Shown piece after piece: positions 25,405-34,649 of a stretch of DNA of 64,000 nt (within the stretch, counting starts at the first letter, position 1; the number at the start of each line of letters is the position of its first letter). The DNA comes from UBA6770 sp965660875 (GTDB lineage Bacteria > Bacteroidota > Bacteroidia > Flavobacteriales_G > Salibacteraceae), in NCBI GenBank assembly GCA_965660875.1, contig CBFIBQ010000001.1, positions 169,897-233,896 on the forward strand, given 5' to 3'. A program made the position numbers and the translations under genes. The notes below the pieces were generated by a model. The model made no database searches. It was not told where the DNA came from and saw only the letters and a list, made by a program, of their open reading frames with translations.

Positions 25405-25928
25405 TCACAAATAGGAATAGTACACCTACCGTTTACAAAATTATCCGCATTGTACCTTACATCAAGGTCTAGGACAATGGATTTTGTGCTTGTGCTGCTA
25501 TCAATGCGAATAACCTGAACGGCACCCTGCGAAGCAATTAGATTATTTGTCGCTTCAACATCAAAGAGCGTAACGGTATAACTTTCTTCTTCTCCAGTAA
25601 AACTTAAGCTTAACTCGAATACTTCCTCTTCTTTTGGTATAGAAAAAAGCACTCTATCTTCTGTCGGTGAAAATCTACAAATATTGGAGTCCGTTTCAGC
25701 ATATAAGTTAATGCTGAATTCTGAGCTGTCACCAAAGGCGTGATTTCTTGCCGAACCAGAAACAAAGCGCCACACTTTACCTTCTATTTCACCTTGCAAT
25801 TCTTGATTCTTAAACTCAAAGGTTGGTGCAGGATTTTCGGCAATAGTTTCAATAACCTCAGGTTCAGGTTCATCTTTTCTACAAGCAGCAAGCACGAAAA
25901 AAACAGCACAAACAAGAACGATCCTCAT
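25401..25928 (-). CDS. hypothetical lipoprotein
   Basis: A 175-residue protein with a lipobox (VLAAC, Cys16) followed by an acidic linker (KDEPEPEVIE). It then has a beta-rich domain beginning GEIEGKVWRFVSG, a motif seen in other Bacteroidota lipoproteins where small ligand-binding or barrel-like folds are suspected. Two C-terminal cysteines (RCTIPIC) may form a disulfide. It lies 1 nt after folD and is probably in the same transcript. Confidence 0.65.
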   Translation of the reverse strand: MRIVLVCAVFFVLAACRKDEPEPEVIETIAENPAPTFEFKNQELQGEIEGKVWRFVSGSARNHAFGDSSEFSINLYAETDSNICRFSPTEDRVLFSIPKEEEVFELSLSFTGEEESYTVTLFDVEATNNLIASQGAVQVIRIDSSTSTKSIVLDLDVRYNADNFVNGRCTIPICD

Positions 25929-26800
25929 TACCTGTTTTTTACTGCTTTAAGTGTATTTTGCAATAATGAAGCAATTGTCATTGGCCCTACTCCACCTGGA
26001 ACAGGCGAGATAGCCGAACACTTAGGTGCTACTTCATCAAAAGCAACGTCTCCAACTAGTCTAAATCCTGATTTTTTTGACGCATCTTCTATTCTATGGA
26101 TCCCAACATCCACAACTACAGCTCCCTCCTTAACCATATCAGCTGTTAAGAAGTTTGGTTTACCCAAAGCAACAATAATAATATCCGCACTCAAGCAAAC
26201 TTCCTTTAGATTTTTTGTCCTACTGTGCGTTAACGTTACAGTAGCATTGCCTGGGTTTGAATTCCTTGACAGTAAAATAGACATTGGCGTACCGACAATA
26301 TTACTTCTGCCAATGACTACACAATGCTTTCCTGAAGTCTCAATATTGTAGCGCCCCAACATTTCCATCACACCATTTGGTGTAGCGGGCAAAAAAGTTG
26401 GCAATCCCAAGGTCATCCTTCCCACATTCTCTGGATGAAAACCATCTACATCTTTTTCTGGGGCAACTTTAAGCGTTACTTTATCTTCGTCGATATGACT
26501 AGGCAGTGGCAACTGAACGATAAAACCATCTACTGACTCATCATTATTCAACTCATCGATTTTTGACATTAATTCGTCCTCCGTTGTATCGGCCTCTAGT
26601 CTTATTAGTGTACTCTCAAAGCCAACGCGTTCGCAAGCTTTTACCTTAGCATTAACGTAGGTCTGACTTGCACCATCGTCTCCTACCAACACGGCAGCTA
26701 AATGCGGCACCTTTTTTCCGGCAGCTTTAAGTGCAGTTACTTCTTCAGCAATTTCATCTTTGACTGCCGCTGCAGTTTCTTTTCCATTAAGTATCGTCAT
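25928..26800 (-). CDS. folD: bifunctional methylenetetrahydrofolate dehydrogenase/cyclohydrolase
   Basis: A 290-residue protein of normal FolD length. The catalytic Y48 and K52 lie in QTYVNAKVKACERVG. GFIVQLPLPSH is the folate-binding strand, and VIGRSNIVGTPM binds the NADP cofactor. The C-terminal PVPGGVGPMTIASLLQNT completes the active site. It interconverts 5,10-methylene-THF and 10-formyl-THF. It follows ffh by 12 nt on the minus strand. Confidence 0.96.
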   Translation of the reverse strand: MTILNGKETAAAVKDEIAEEVTALKAAGKKVPHLAAVLVGDDGASQTYVNAKVKACERVGFESTLIRLEADTTEDELMSKIDELNNDESVDGFIVQLPLPSHIDEDKVTLKVAPEKDVDGFHPENVGRMTLGLPTFLPATPNGVMEMLGRYNIETSGKHCVVIGRSNIVGTPMSILLSRNSNPGNATVTLTHSRTKNLKEVCLSADIIIVALGKPNFLTADMVKEGAVVVDVGIHRIEDASKKSGFRLVGDVAFDEVAPKCSAISPVPGGVGPMTIASLLQNTLKAVKNR

Positions 26801-26812
26801 AGTTTTCTGAAT

Positions 26813-28162
26813 TTACATGCCTCGTCCTGGCATACCGCCACCTTTTAGGCCAGCCATCATTTTTGACATGTTATTTTTATTCCCCATTAATTTCATAACC
26901 TTCCTTGTTTCAGAAAACTGCTTAATGAGTTTGTTAACTTCTTGTACTTCAACCCCGCTACCTTGAGCAATTCTCTTTCTTCGGCTGCCATTAATGATAG
27001 AGGGATTTTCTCGTTCTTCGGTTGTCATTGAATAAATCATTGCTTCAACGGGCTTAAAAGCATCATCGTCAATGTCTACCCCTTTCAAAGCCTTACCCAT
27101 TCCAGGTATCATTCCAGCTAAGTCTTTGAGGTTGCCCATTTTTTTAACTTGCTGAATTTGCTTTAGAAAATCATTAAAGTTGAATTGATTTTTCGCAATT
27201 TTTTTATTCAGCTTTCGCGCTTCCTCTTCGTCAAATTGCTCTTGGGCTTTTTCAACAAGCGAAACAATGTCGCCCATTCCCAAAATCCGATCGGCCATTC
27301 GCTTTGGATAAAACACATCCAAGGCATCCATTTTTTCGCCTGTTCCAACAAATTTTATGGGCTTATCTACTACCCTTCTTATTGATAATGCTGCTCCACC
27401 CCTTGTATCACCATCCAACTTAGTTAGAATGACGCCATCAAAGTTCAATCTATCGTTAAACTCTTTTGCGGTATTTACCGCATCTTGCCCCGTCATGGCA
27501 TCAACCACAAACAAGGTCTCGGCAGGATTAATGGCATTTTTTATCTGCTCAATTTCCTGCATCATTTCTTCATCTACTGCTAATCGACCCGCGGTATCCA
27601 CAATCACTACGTTGTGACCGTTTGCTTTGGCATGCGCAATGCCTTTTTTTGCCAAATCCACAGGATTTTTATTCTCCTTATCTGAAAACACTTCAGCACC
27701 AACTTGCTCACCAACTACATGGAGCTGATCTACCGCAGCAGGTCGATAAACATCACAAGCAACTAAGAGCGGATTCTTGTGCTTTTTTGTTTTAAGAAAA
27801 TGTGCAAGCTTGCCCGTATGTGTGGTTTTTCCCGAACCTTGCAAACCGGCCATTAATATTACGGTAAACGCATTGCTTAAGTCCAGTTCCACCTCTTCGG
27901 TACCCATTAAGTTTGCTAACTCTTCTTGGGTGATTTTAACCATTAACTGACCAGGCGAAACGGCATTTAAAACATTTTGGCCTAAGGCCTTTTCCTTAAT
28001 TTCTTCTGTAAATGATTTTGCAACTTTGTAATTTACATCAGCATCCAAGAGCGCACGACGCACATCTTTCAAAGACTCGGCTACGTTGATTTCAGTAATT
28101 TGGCCTTGACCCTTTATAATTTTAAAAGATCGTTCTAAGCGCTCCGATAAATTTTCGAACAT
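26813..28162 (-). CDS. ffh: signal recognition particle protein Ffh
   Basis: A 449-residue SRP54 GTPase. The N-domain four-helix bundle is followed by GLQGSGKTT (P-loop, residues 106-114), ACDVYRPAA, VDTAGRLAVDE and TKLDGDTRGG. The C-terminal M-domain has MIPGMGK and methionine-rich helices ending in GGGMPGRGM, which bind 4.5S RNA and signal peptides. It targets nascent membrane proteins to SecYEG. No SRP RNA gene was found nearby. Confidence 0.97.
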   Translation of the reverse strand: MFENLSERLERSFKIIKGQGQITEINVAESLKDVRRALLDADVNYKVAKSFTEEIKEKALGQNVLNAVSPGQLMVKITQEELANLMGTEEVELDLSNAFTVILMAGLQGSGKTTHTGKLAHFLKTKKHKNPLLVACDVYRPAAVDQLHVVGEQVGAEVFSDKENKNPVDLAKKGIAHAKANGHNVVIVDTAGRLAVDEEMMQEIEQIKNAINPAETLFVVDAMTGQDAVNTAKEFNDRLNFDGVILTKLDGDTRGGAALSIRRVVDKPIKFVGTGEKMDALDVFYPKRMADRILGMGDIVSLVEKAQEQFDEEEARKLNKKIAKNQFNFNDFLKQIQQVKKMGNLKDLAGMIPGMGKALKGVDIDDDAFKPVEAMIYSMTTEERENPSIINGSRRKRIAQGSGVEVQEVNKLIKQFSETRKVMKLMGNKNNMSKMMAGLKGGGMPGRGM

Positions 28163-28191
28163 ATACTTTTTGTTTTTTTAGCTTAACTTTA

Positions 28192-28659
28192 TTGCCTGAA
28201 AATTGGTTTTCAAAAATAATAAATCCAGCCCATTATTTGGGGTTTAAGAGTGGAGTGAATAAGGTGAAAAAAAGTAAAGAAGAAAAGGAAGTATTGATTG
28301 TTGATGATGAGTTTATTAGTAACTTAATCTTGGAAAAAAACCTAGAGGAATTTTCAGGGTTAAAGATTAACACGTTTGACAATGCTACCGAATTAAAAGA
28401 ATATTTATTGGCGAATAGAGACAAAGAAATTGAGTACTTATTTCTCGATTTAAATATGCCCATAGTTTCGGGGTTTGATTTTCTTGATTGGTACGACAAA
28501 AACCCTACACATAAAAACCTTAACATTTACATATTGAGTTCTACGGTTTTAAAAAAAGATGTAGAGCGGTCTACTCAATACAAATACGTAAAAGAATTCA
28601 TAGGAAAACCGATTACTAAAAGTCCACTTGAAGCCATTTTCAAAAATATAGCTGCGTAA
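28192..28659 (+). CDS. single-domain response regulator
   Basis: A receiver domain of about 120 residues. It has the acidic pair DD (38-39 if started at the TTG at 28192), phosphoacceptor D86 in LFLDLNMP, SS in ILSST and K in FIGKPI. No output domain is present, so it may act CheY-like or in a phosphorelay. The start is uncertain: no ATG is available, TTG at 28192 follows a TAACTTTA -7-like box directly, and GTG codons at 28255 and 28264 would remove a basic leader. It is divergent from ffh. Confidence 0.85.
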   Translation: MPENWFSKIINPAHYLGFKSGVNKVKKSKEEKEVLIVDDEFISNLILEKNLEEFSGLKINTFDNATELKEYLLANRDKEIEYLFLDLNMPIVSGFDFLDWYDKNPTHKNLNIYILSSTVLKKDVERSTQYKYVKEFIGKPITKSPLEAIFKNIAA

Positions 28660-28661
28660 CA

Positions 28662-30431
28662 TCACATGCGACTCGGTGCATGAGCGCCAATCAAATTAAG
28701 ACACATAGAAATCGTAGACGCCGTTTCCTTAGATAGTTTTACTCGGAACGATTGATTCGACAAGTTTTCACTAAAAATAGGTACTGCTTGATAAAATGAG
28801 TTATAGGCTTTCACAAGTTCATAAACGTAGTTGCAGACCACTGCCGGACTGTGCTGACTCGCGGCCTCCTGAATAATTTCTGGTAGTTTGTAAATCAAAC
28901 GTAAAACAGCTTTCTCTTTTTCTTCCAGCTCAATTTCTTTGAAACTTACGGTTTTTTCTTGCTCAGATCTTCTTATAATGGCCTGAATACGTGCATGAGT
29001 ATACTGAATGAATGGACCGGTATTGCCGTTAAAATCAATGGATTCTTTTGGGTCAAAAAGCATGCGTTTTTTTGGATCTACTTTGAGCATGTAATATTTT
29101 AATGCTGCCATACCAATAGACTCATAGAGCTCCTCACGCTTCACTTCGTCTAGATCTTCTAATTTCCCCAATTCGGCAGTTACTTCTTTTGCTTTATCGT
29201 GCATTTCCTGCATCAAATCATCTGCGTCAACTACCGTTCCCTCTCTCGATTTCATTTTACCAGAAGGTAAGTCTACCATGCCGTATGAAAGGTGGTAGCA
29301 GTTTTTTGCCCAGCTGTAACCCAATTTTTCGAGAATTTTAAACAAAACCTTGAAGTGGTAATCCTGCTCGTTACCGACAGTATATATGAGTTGTTCAATT
29401 TCTGGAACATCATTAAGGCGCATAAGCGCAGTTCCTATATCCTGAGTCATGTATACTGATGTACCATCCGACCGGACAACCAGCTTATGATCCAAACCTT
29501 CATCTGTTAAATCGCACCAAACAGAACCATCTTCTTTTCTATAGAAAATACCTTGCTCAATATTTTTAAGCACCTGCTCTTTTCCAAATAGATACGTATC
29601 CGACTCATAATACAAGGAATCAAAATCGACGCCCAGCCTATTGTATGTTTTTTCAAAGCCGTCGTACACCCAACCGTTCATTTTTTGCCACAGCTGCCTT
29701 ACTTCTGCATCATCGGCCTCCCATTTCATCAGCATAGCCTGAGCTTCCTTCTGAATCGGTGCTTGAGACTTTGCTTCCTCTTCTGTTGCTCCTTGTTCAA
29801 CCAGTTGGGCTACTTCTTTCTTGAAAGCTTTGTCAAACTCCACATAGTATTTTCCCACCAGTTTATCCCCTTTTAAGCCAGAAGATGCTGGTGTCTCGCC
29901 TTGTCCAAACTTTTGCCAAGCCACCATAGATTTACAAATGTGAATACCTCGATCGTTAATGATCTGAGTTTTATACACTTTATGGCCCGCGGCTTTTAGT
30001 ATTTCACTTACCGAATATCCCAATAAGTTATTTCTGATATGACCAAGATGCAATGGCTTATTCGTGTTTGGAGAGGAGTATTCTACCATGATACTCCCCT
30101 TGGTGTCTTTTTCTGGCAGTCGGTGTTGTATTCCTGGTAAACCAGCCAACCAGTTGGTCCAGTACTCATTGGTTAATGAAAGGTTTAAGAAGCCCTTGAC
30201 CACATTATATCCGTCTAGTTCTTCTAGTTGATGAACTAATCCTTTACCTAATTTTTCAGCAATAACCTCAGGTTTTGTCCTTGCCAATTTTACCAATGGA
30301 AATACAACAATGGTAAAATCACCTTCAAACTCTTTTCGCGTTTCGTGTATTTGAATGGACTCCGAAGATGGGCTCGCACCAAATTCCTTTTCAAATAGCT
30401 GTATTATCGTTTTATTTAAGCCTTCAATCAT
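28662..30431 (-). CDS. argS: arginyl-tRNA synthetase
   Basis: About 589 residues, started at MIEGLNKTI (an upstream ATG at 30452 adds seven residues of little value). Class I signatures: the HIGH-like PLHLGHIRNN, the usual ArgRS replacement of KMSKS by GKMKSREG, and the C-terminal DALR anticodon-binding domain (AALKYYML, TGPFIQYTHARI). It charges tRNA-Arg. A TACTTTTG box lies at 30457-30450, giving a short leader. Confidence 0.96.
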   Translation of the reverse strand: MIEGLNKTIIQLFEKEFGASPSSESIQIHETRKEFEGDFTIVVFPLVKLARTKPEVIAEKLGKGLVHQLEELDGYNVVKGFLNLSLTNEYWTNWLAGLPGIQHRLPEKDTKGSIMVEYSSPNTNKPLHLGHIRNNLLGYSVSEILKAAGHKVYKTQIINDRGIHICKSMVAWQKFGQGETPASSGLKGDKLVGKYYVEFDKAFKKEVAQLVEQGATEEEAKSQAPIQKEAQAMLMKWEADDAEVRQLWQKMNGWVYDGFEKTYNRLGVDFDSLYYESDTYLFGKEQVLKNIEQGIFYRKEDGSVWCDLTDEGLDHKLVVRSDGTSVYMTQDIGTALMRLNDVPEIEQLIYTVGNEQDYHFKVLFKILEKLGYSWAKNCYHLSYGMVDLPSGKMKSREGTVVDADDLMQEMHDKAKEVTAELGKLEDLDEVKREELYESIGMAALKYYMLKVDPKKRMLFDPKESIDFNGNTGPFIQYTHARIQAIIRRSEQEKTVSFKEIELEEKEKAVLRLIYKLPEIIQEAASQHSPAVVCNYVYELVKAYNSFYQAVPIFSENLSNQSFRVKLSKETASTISMCLNLIGAHAPSRM

Positions 30432-30449
30432 AATTACAAAATAGGAGTG

Positions 30450-30457
30450 CAAAAGTA
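30450..30457 (-). promoter_or_regulatory. -7 box TACTTTTG upstream of argS
   Basis: On the minus strand TACTTTTG lies 18 nt before the argS ATG. It fits the Bacteroidota consensus TAnnTTTG. A TTTG further upstream is closer than the usual 19-21 nt spacing. Confidence 0.4.
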
Positions 30458-30532
30458 TGTATGCAACTCAAATAGCCCGCGCCATACTTCCGAATAGAAG
30501 GCGTGTGTAAGAAAAATAAATTTGTTTTACAA

Positions 30533-30562
30533 TTGAAGCTCTTGATTATTGAATTAACTTTA
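30533..30562 (+). promoter_or_regulatory. probable promoter of the 30585 lipoprotein gene
   Basis: TTG (30533-30535), a 19-nt spacer, then TAACTTTA (30555-30562). This is the Bacteroidota -33/-7 arrangement with one mismatch in the last base of TAnnTTTG. The GTG start follows 22 nt downstream. Confidence 0.4.
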
Positions 30563-30584
30563 GTTTTACGTTTTAATACGATTC

Positions 30585-31307
30585 GTGCGATTTAACACTC
30601 CATACTCGGTTAATTTTATTATTGGCCTCCTGTTTTTATTGACACTTGCGTCCTGTTCAGAGATAAAAAGTAGGATTGGTGACAATAAAATAAACCAAGG
30701 TACCATAACCTACAAAATCACCTACCCTTACTTAGATTCGAACGATATTGGGCTGAATTTATTACCCGATAAAATGACACTGACGTTTTTAAACAATATG
30801 TACAAAACGGAATCAGTTGGTGGTATGGGCTTATTTTCTGCTGGTTTTGTATCAAATACTGATGAGCAAACGGTAGATCATTTCATGAAAGTGATCAGCT
30901 CAAAATATGTTTCTAGGTTTTCACCAAAAGGTTTGAAAAAGTTTTACGAAGGGTTTCCAAGTTATCGATTAGAACCACTCGACACGACAAAGAAAGTTGC
31001 AGGATTTAACTGCAATGCCACAAGAGTAGTTTTCTACAACAACATAATTTCCGATTATATTATTTGGCATACAAAAGAAATTGGAATCAAAGATTTTACT
31101 TGGTGCTCCCCTTTCCCCGCTATTGATGGGGTGCTCATGGAATATAAAGTTCAACAAGAAGGGCTTGTACTAAATTTACAGGCTGAGCAATTAATCATGG
31201 ACTCTGTAAGTACGGATGCCTTTAAAGTGCCACTTGATTACACAGTTGTTTCAAATGAAACCTTAATCCGAAAAATTGAAGAGGCTTTTGTGAGCTTTGA
31301 CTATTAA
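30585..31307 (+). CDS. hypothetical lipoprotein
   Basis: A 240-residue protein with a GTG start. The lipoprotein signal is FLLTLASC (Cys24). The domain begins INQGTITYKITYPYL, includes MTLTFLNNMYKTES and VAGFNCNATRVVF, and resembles the DUF4412-type or GLPGLI-like beta-rich proteins of Bacteroidota, in which a conserved asparagine/cysteine motif follows VAGF. The exact family is uncertain. It is single and precedes ftsK by about 100 nt. Confidence 0.65.
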   Translation: MRFNTPYSVNFIIGLLFLLTLASCSEIKSRIGDNKINQGTITYKITYPYLDSNDIGLNLLPDKMTLTFLNNMYKTESVGGMGLFSAGFVSNTDEQTVDHFMKVISSKYVSRFSPKGLKKFYEGFPSYRLEPLDTTKKVAGFNCNATRVVFYNNIISDYIIWHTKEIGIKDFTWCSPFPAIDGVLMEYKVQQEGLVLNLQAEQLIMDSVSTDAFKVPLDYTVVSNETLIRKIEEAFVSFDY

Positions 31308-31381
31308 ATTTTAAACGTTTCCTTGTTTATAAATAAGCGTCTGAACCGCTTGTATTAAAGGCGCTTAGCGGCGTTAATTGT

Positions 31382-31389
31382 TACTTTTG
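31382..31389 (+). promoter_or_regulatory. -7 box TACTTTTG upstream of ftsK
   Basis: TACTTTTG ends 23 nt before the ftsK ATG and fits TAnnTTTG. No TTG is seen at the usual spacing. Confidence 0.35.
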
Positions 31390-31412
31390 AGCACTACACG
31401 TATTGTGCTAAA

Positions 31413-33968
31413 ATGGCCAAAAAACCCAAAAAAAATAATACCCCCTCAAAAGGTTTTCTAGGAAATCTAAATCCGCTACCGGTAATAGTAAAAACACTGA
31501 ATAATGAAAAGCTGAAAACAATAGTTGGCTTAGTACTCATACTCTGTTCTTTTTATCTACTCATTGCCTTTATATCTTTTATGTTTACCTGGAAGGTAGA
31601 TCAAGATTTGCTTTTTGGTTCGTGGTCTTCATTGATTCTTAATCCAGAATTAGAGGTTGCCAATTGGTTGGGTAAACTCGGTGCAATTGCCTCCCAAGTT
31701 TTTATCAGTGAGTCTTTTGGCGTTGCCGCGTTTTTAGTTGTCCCTATTCTTTTCCTTACTGGGGTAAAAGTTTGGTTGAATATTAGCTTAATGCCACTTG
31801 CTAGAACCATTAAAAATGCGCTTTTTGTTATCGTGTGGTTAAGCGCAGCCATAGCTTTCTTCATTGATTCCGATTATTTATTTGCGGGTGGAGCTACAGG
31901 TTTCCATATGAATGCGTGGCTGCAAAGTGTTTTTGGATCGATTGGCACTTTACTTTTCTTGCTTTTTACGCTATTGGTCTACTTCATTATTTCCTTTAAT
32001 TTTTCGTTGCGCGCTTCGTTTGTATTTATCAAAGGGATCTTCTTAAAATTATTACCAAAGAATCGGGGAGAGGAAAATGAACTTTCCACTGAACAAGAAC
32101 TTACCGCGGTAAAAGACGAGTTTGAAAACATTAATCCTGAGAATTTAGAAAAGGAATTAGAAAATAGCAGCAAAGACCTCTTTTATAACGAAAAAGCGGA
32201 AACCGATACAGCGAAAGCTGCAACTGAAATTGAAGTAAAGGAAGCTGGAGAAATTACTGAAGCGACTGCCACAGCAGAGAATCAAACAAAAGAAGTTGAG
32301 TTAGATGCTGAGGGCAAAAACTCGGAAACAGAGGAGAACGTATCTGTTAAAATTGATGGAGCAGAAGAAGATTTGGGCATGGAAGTCGCTGTTGCCGAAA
32401 GCAAAGAGGAGATTTTAAGCGATAAGGATGTAAACAAACTCGTTAAAGATTTTGGTGAATACGACCCTACTTTAGACTTATCTAAATATGAGTTTCCAGA
32501 AATTGGCTTACTTGAAAATCATGGAGGTGGCGAAATTGAAGTAAACCGGGAAGAACTAGAAGTCAATAAGAACAACATTGTTACCACCTTAAGCAACTAT
32601 AAAATTGAAATTGACAAGATTAGTGCTACCATTGGACCAACCGTAACACTCTATGAGATTGTACCTGCTCCTGGTGTGCGGATTTCAAAAATCAAAAACC
32701 TAGAGGATGACATTGCCTTGAGTTTAGCGGCTCTTGGAATTCGAATCATTGCCCCCATTCCGGGAAGAGGAACTATTGGAATTGAGGTGCCGAATCAGAA
32801 TCCGGGAATAGTAAGCATGAAGGCGGTAATAGCCAGTGATAAGTTCCAAAATTCCAAAATGGAATTACCGCTAGCCTTAGGAAAAACGATTAGCAACGAA
32901 ACTTTTGTAACCGACTTAACCAAAATGCCGCACTTACTAATGGCCGGAGCAACTGGTCAAGGTAAATCTGTAGGACTGAACGCGATATTGGTCTCTATAC
33001 TCTACAAAAAACATCCGTCACAGGTAAAATTTGTACTGGTTGACCCGAAAAAAGTTGAACTGACCCTCTTCAATAAAATTGAGCGTCATTTTCTGGCAAA
33101 GCTACCCGGCGAGGAAGAAGCAATTATCACGGACACCTCCAAGGTTGTGGCTACTTTGAATAGTCTCTGCATAGAAATGGATAATCGCTATGAGATGCTC
33201 AAAGAGGCTCAGTGTCGAAACCTTAAAGAGTACAATAAGAAATTCAAAGAGCGAAAACTTAATCCGGAAAATGGGCACAAATTCTTACCCTATATAGTTG
33301 TTGTAGTTGATGAATTTGCAGATCTAATTATGACAGCGGGTAAAGAAGTAGAAACGCCTATAGCCCGATTGGCTCAACTTGCCCGTGCCATCGGAATACA
33401 TTTAATTATTGCGACTCAACGACCTTCAGTAAATATTATTACTGGTACAATTAAAGCCAATTTCCCGAGTCGTATTGCCTTTCGTGTGACAGCAAAAATT
33501 GACTCAAGAACAATTCTAGATGCAGGCGGAGCAGATCAATTGATTGGTAGAGGGGATATGTTATTTAGTAATGGTAACGACCTTTTGCGCGTGCAGTGTG
33601 CCTTTGTAGATACACCTGAAGTTGAAGAAATCACTGACTTTATTGGCAATCAGCAAGGCTATCCGGATGCATTTATCCTACCAGAGTTTGTTGGCGATAG
33701 CGACACAAACCAATCTCCTCTGGATGATGAAGATAGAGACGCTCTTTTTGAAGATGCAGCCAAAGTGATTGTAATGCATCAGCAAGGCTCCGCCTCTTTG
33801 TTGCAACGTAAACTAAAGCTTGGTTACAATCGAGCGGGAAGAATCATTGATCAACTGGAGTCAGCGGGAATTATTGGCCCTTTTAAAGGTTCAAAAGCAC
33901 GAGAGGTGCTCATACCAGATGAAATATCTTTGGAACAGTTATTGAATCAGGGAAAAGAAGAATTATAA
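31413..33968 (+). CDS. ftsK: DNA translocase FtsK
   Basis: An 851-residue protein. Four N-terminal membrane helices lie within residues 40-215. An acidic linker of about 130 residues (rich in E/A/T) follows, shorter than in Enterobacteria. The alpha/beta motor domain has Walker A MAGATGQGKS (510-519) and Walker B VVVDEFADLI. The C-terminal gamma winged-helix domain (about 785-851) includes SLLQRKLKLGYNRAGRI. It pumps chromosome DNA at the septum and activates XerCD. It is followed 12 nt later by lolA, a pairing usual in Flavobacteriia. Confidence 0.96.
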   Translation: MAKKPKKNNTPSKGFLGNLNPLPVIVKTLNNEKLKTIVGLVLILCSFYLLIAFISFMFTWKVDQDLLFGSWSSLILNPELEVANWLGKLGAIASQVFISESFGVAAFLVVPILFLTGVKVWLNISLMPLARTIKNALFVIVWLSAAIAFFIDSDYLFAGGATGFHMNAWLQSVFGSIGTLLFLLFTLLVYFIISFNFSLRASFVFIKGIFLKLLPKNRGEENELSTEQELTAVKDEFENINPENLEKELENSSKDLFYNEKAETDTAKAATEIEVKEAGEITEATATAENQTKEVELDAEGKNSETEENVSVKIDGAEEDLGMEVAVAESKEEILSDKDVNKLVKDFGEYDPTLDLSKYEFPEIGLLENHGGGEIEVNREELEVNKNNIVTTLSNYKIEIDKISATIGPTVTLYEIVPAPGVRISKIKNLEDDIALSLAALGIRIIAPIPGRGTIGIEVPNQNPGIVSMKAVIASDKFQNSKMELPLALGKTISNETFVTDLTKMPHLLMAGATGQGKSVGLNAILVSILYKKHPSQVKFVLVDPKKVELTLFNKIERHFLAKLPGEEEAIITDTSKVVATLNSLCIEMDNRYEMLKEAQCRNLKEYNKKFKERKLNPENGHKFLPYIVVVVDEFADLIMTAGKEVETPIARLAQLARAIGIHLIIATQRPSVNIITGTIKANFPSRIAFRVTAKIDSRTILDAGGADQLIGRGDMLFSNGNDLLRVQCAFVDTPEVEEITDFIGNQQGYPDAFILPEFVGDSDTNQSPLDDEDRDALFEDAAKVIVMHQQGSASLLQRKLKLGYNRAGRIIDQLESAGIIGPFKGSKAREVLIPDEISLEQLLNQGKEEL

Positions 33969-33980
33969 AACACAGAAAAA

Positions 33981-34643
33981 ATGAAACATTTATCGAGCAC
34001 AATAGTAGCACTCCTCCTAAGTTTTGCAATTTTTGGTCAAAGCAGTGAGTTGGTGCCTAAAGATCCTGAAGCAAAAAAGATATTGGATAAACTTTCGGCT
34101 AAAACAAAAGCTTATTCGTCAATCACTGCAAATTTTGATTTTAATCTAAAAAATGATGCTGAAGGTTTAAACGACACACAGTCGGGGTCTTTAATCGTTA
34201 AAGGTGATCGATACATTGTGGATATCGGAGAACAGCAAATCATAAGCAATGGAACAGTAGTTTGGACGTATTTAGAAGATGTGGAAGAAGTACAAATATC
34301 AGAAGTTGATGAAGATGATGATGCTTCAATGTTTAATCCTAAAACCATTTTCACTATTTACGAAAAAGGGTTTAAATATGTAAAAGCTGAAGACAAGACT
34401 ATTGATGGAACTCCAGTGCACGTAATTAGAATGTATCCTCTAAAACCCGGTGAAAAACCTTTTCATACGGTTATCTTGAACGTTGACAAAAACAACACGC
34501 AAATTCAAAGCATTGAAATTAAATCTAAAGATGGAAACAACTTCACCTACACCATTAAGGATTTTACAGGGAACAAAGAATATCCAAACAGCAAATTTGA
34601 GTTTAAAACTCCAGAGGGCGTTGAAGAAATAGATTTGCGTTAA
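33981..34643 (+). CDS. lolA: LolA-like outer-membrane lipoprotein carrier
   Basis: A 220-residue protein with a signal peptide (1-19). The LolA fold follows: KDPEAKKILDKLSAKTKAYSS, GSLIVKGDRYIVD, SNGTVVWTY, then a regular open-barrel pattern ending FEFKTPEGVEEIDLR. It carries lipoproteins across the periplasm from LolCDE. It is directly behind ftsK and probably co-transcribed. Confidence 0.88.
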   Translation: MKHLSSTIVALLLSFAIFGQSSELVPKDPEAKKILDKLSAKTKAYSSITANFDFNLKNDAEGLNDTQSGSLIVKGDRYIVDIGEQQIISNGTVVWTYLEDVEEVQISEVDEDDDASMFNPKTIFTIYEKGFKYVKAEDKTIDGTPVHVIRMYPLKPGEKPFHTVILNVDKNNTQIQSIEIKSKDGNNFTYTIKDFTGNKEYPNSKFEFKTPEGVEEIDLR

Positions 34644-34649
34644 GCAAAT

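Noticed and set aside
26813..28190. SRP RNA or tRNA genes near ffh/argS
   Set aside because: No conserved GGTTCRA-type T-arm or SRP Alu/S-domain tetraloop pattern was found by reading.
31308..31380. terminator between the lipoprotein and ftsK
   Set aside because: GC-containing inverted pieces (AAGCG, CGCTT) are present but pairing is short and no T-run follows.
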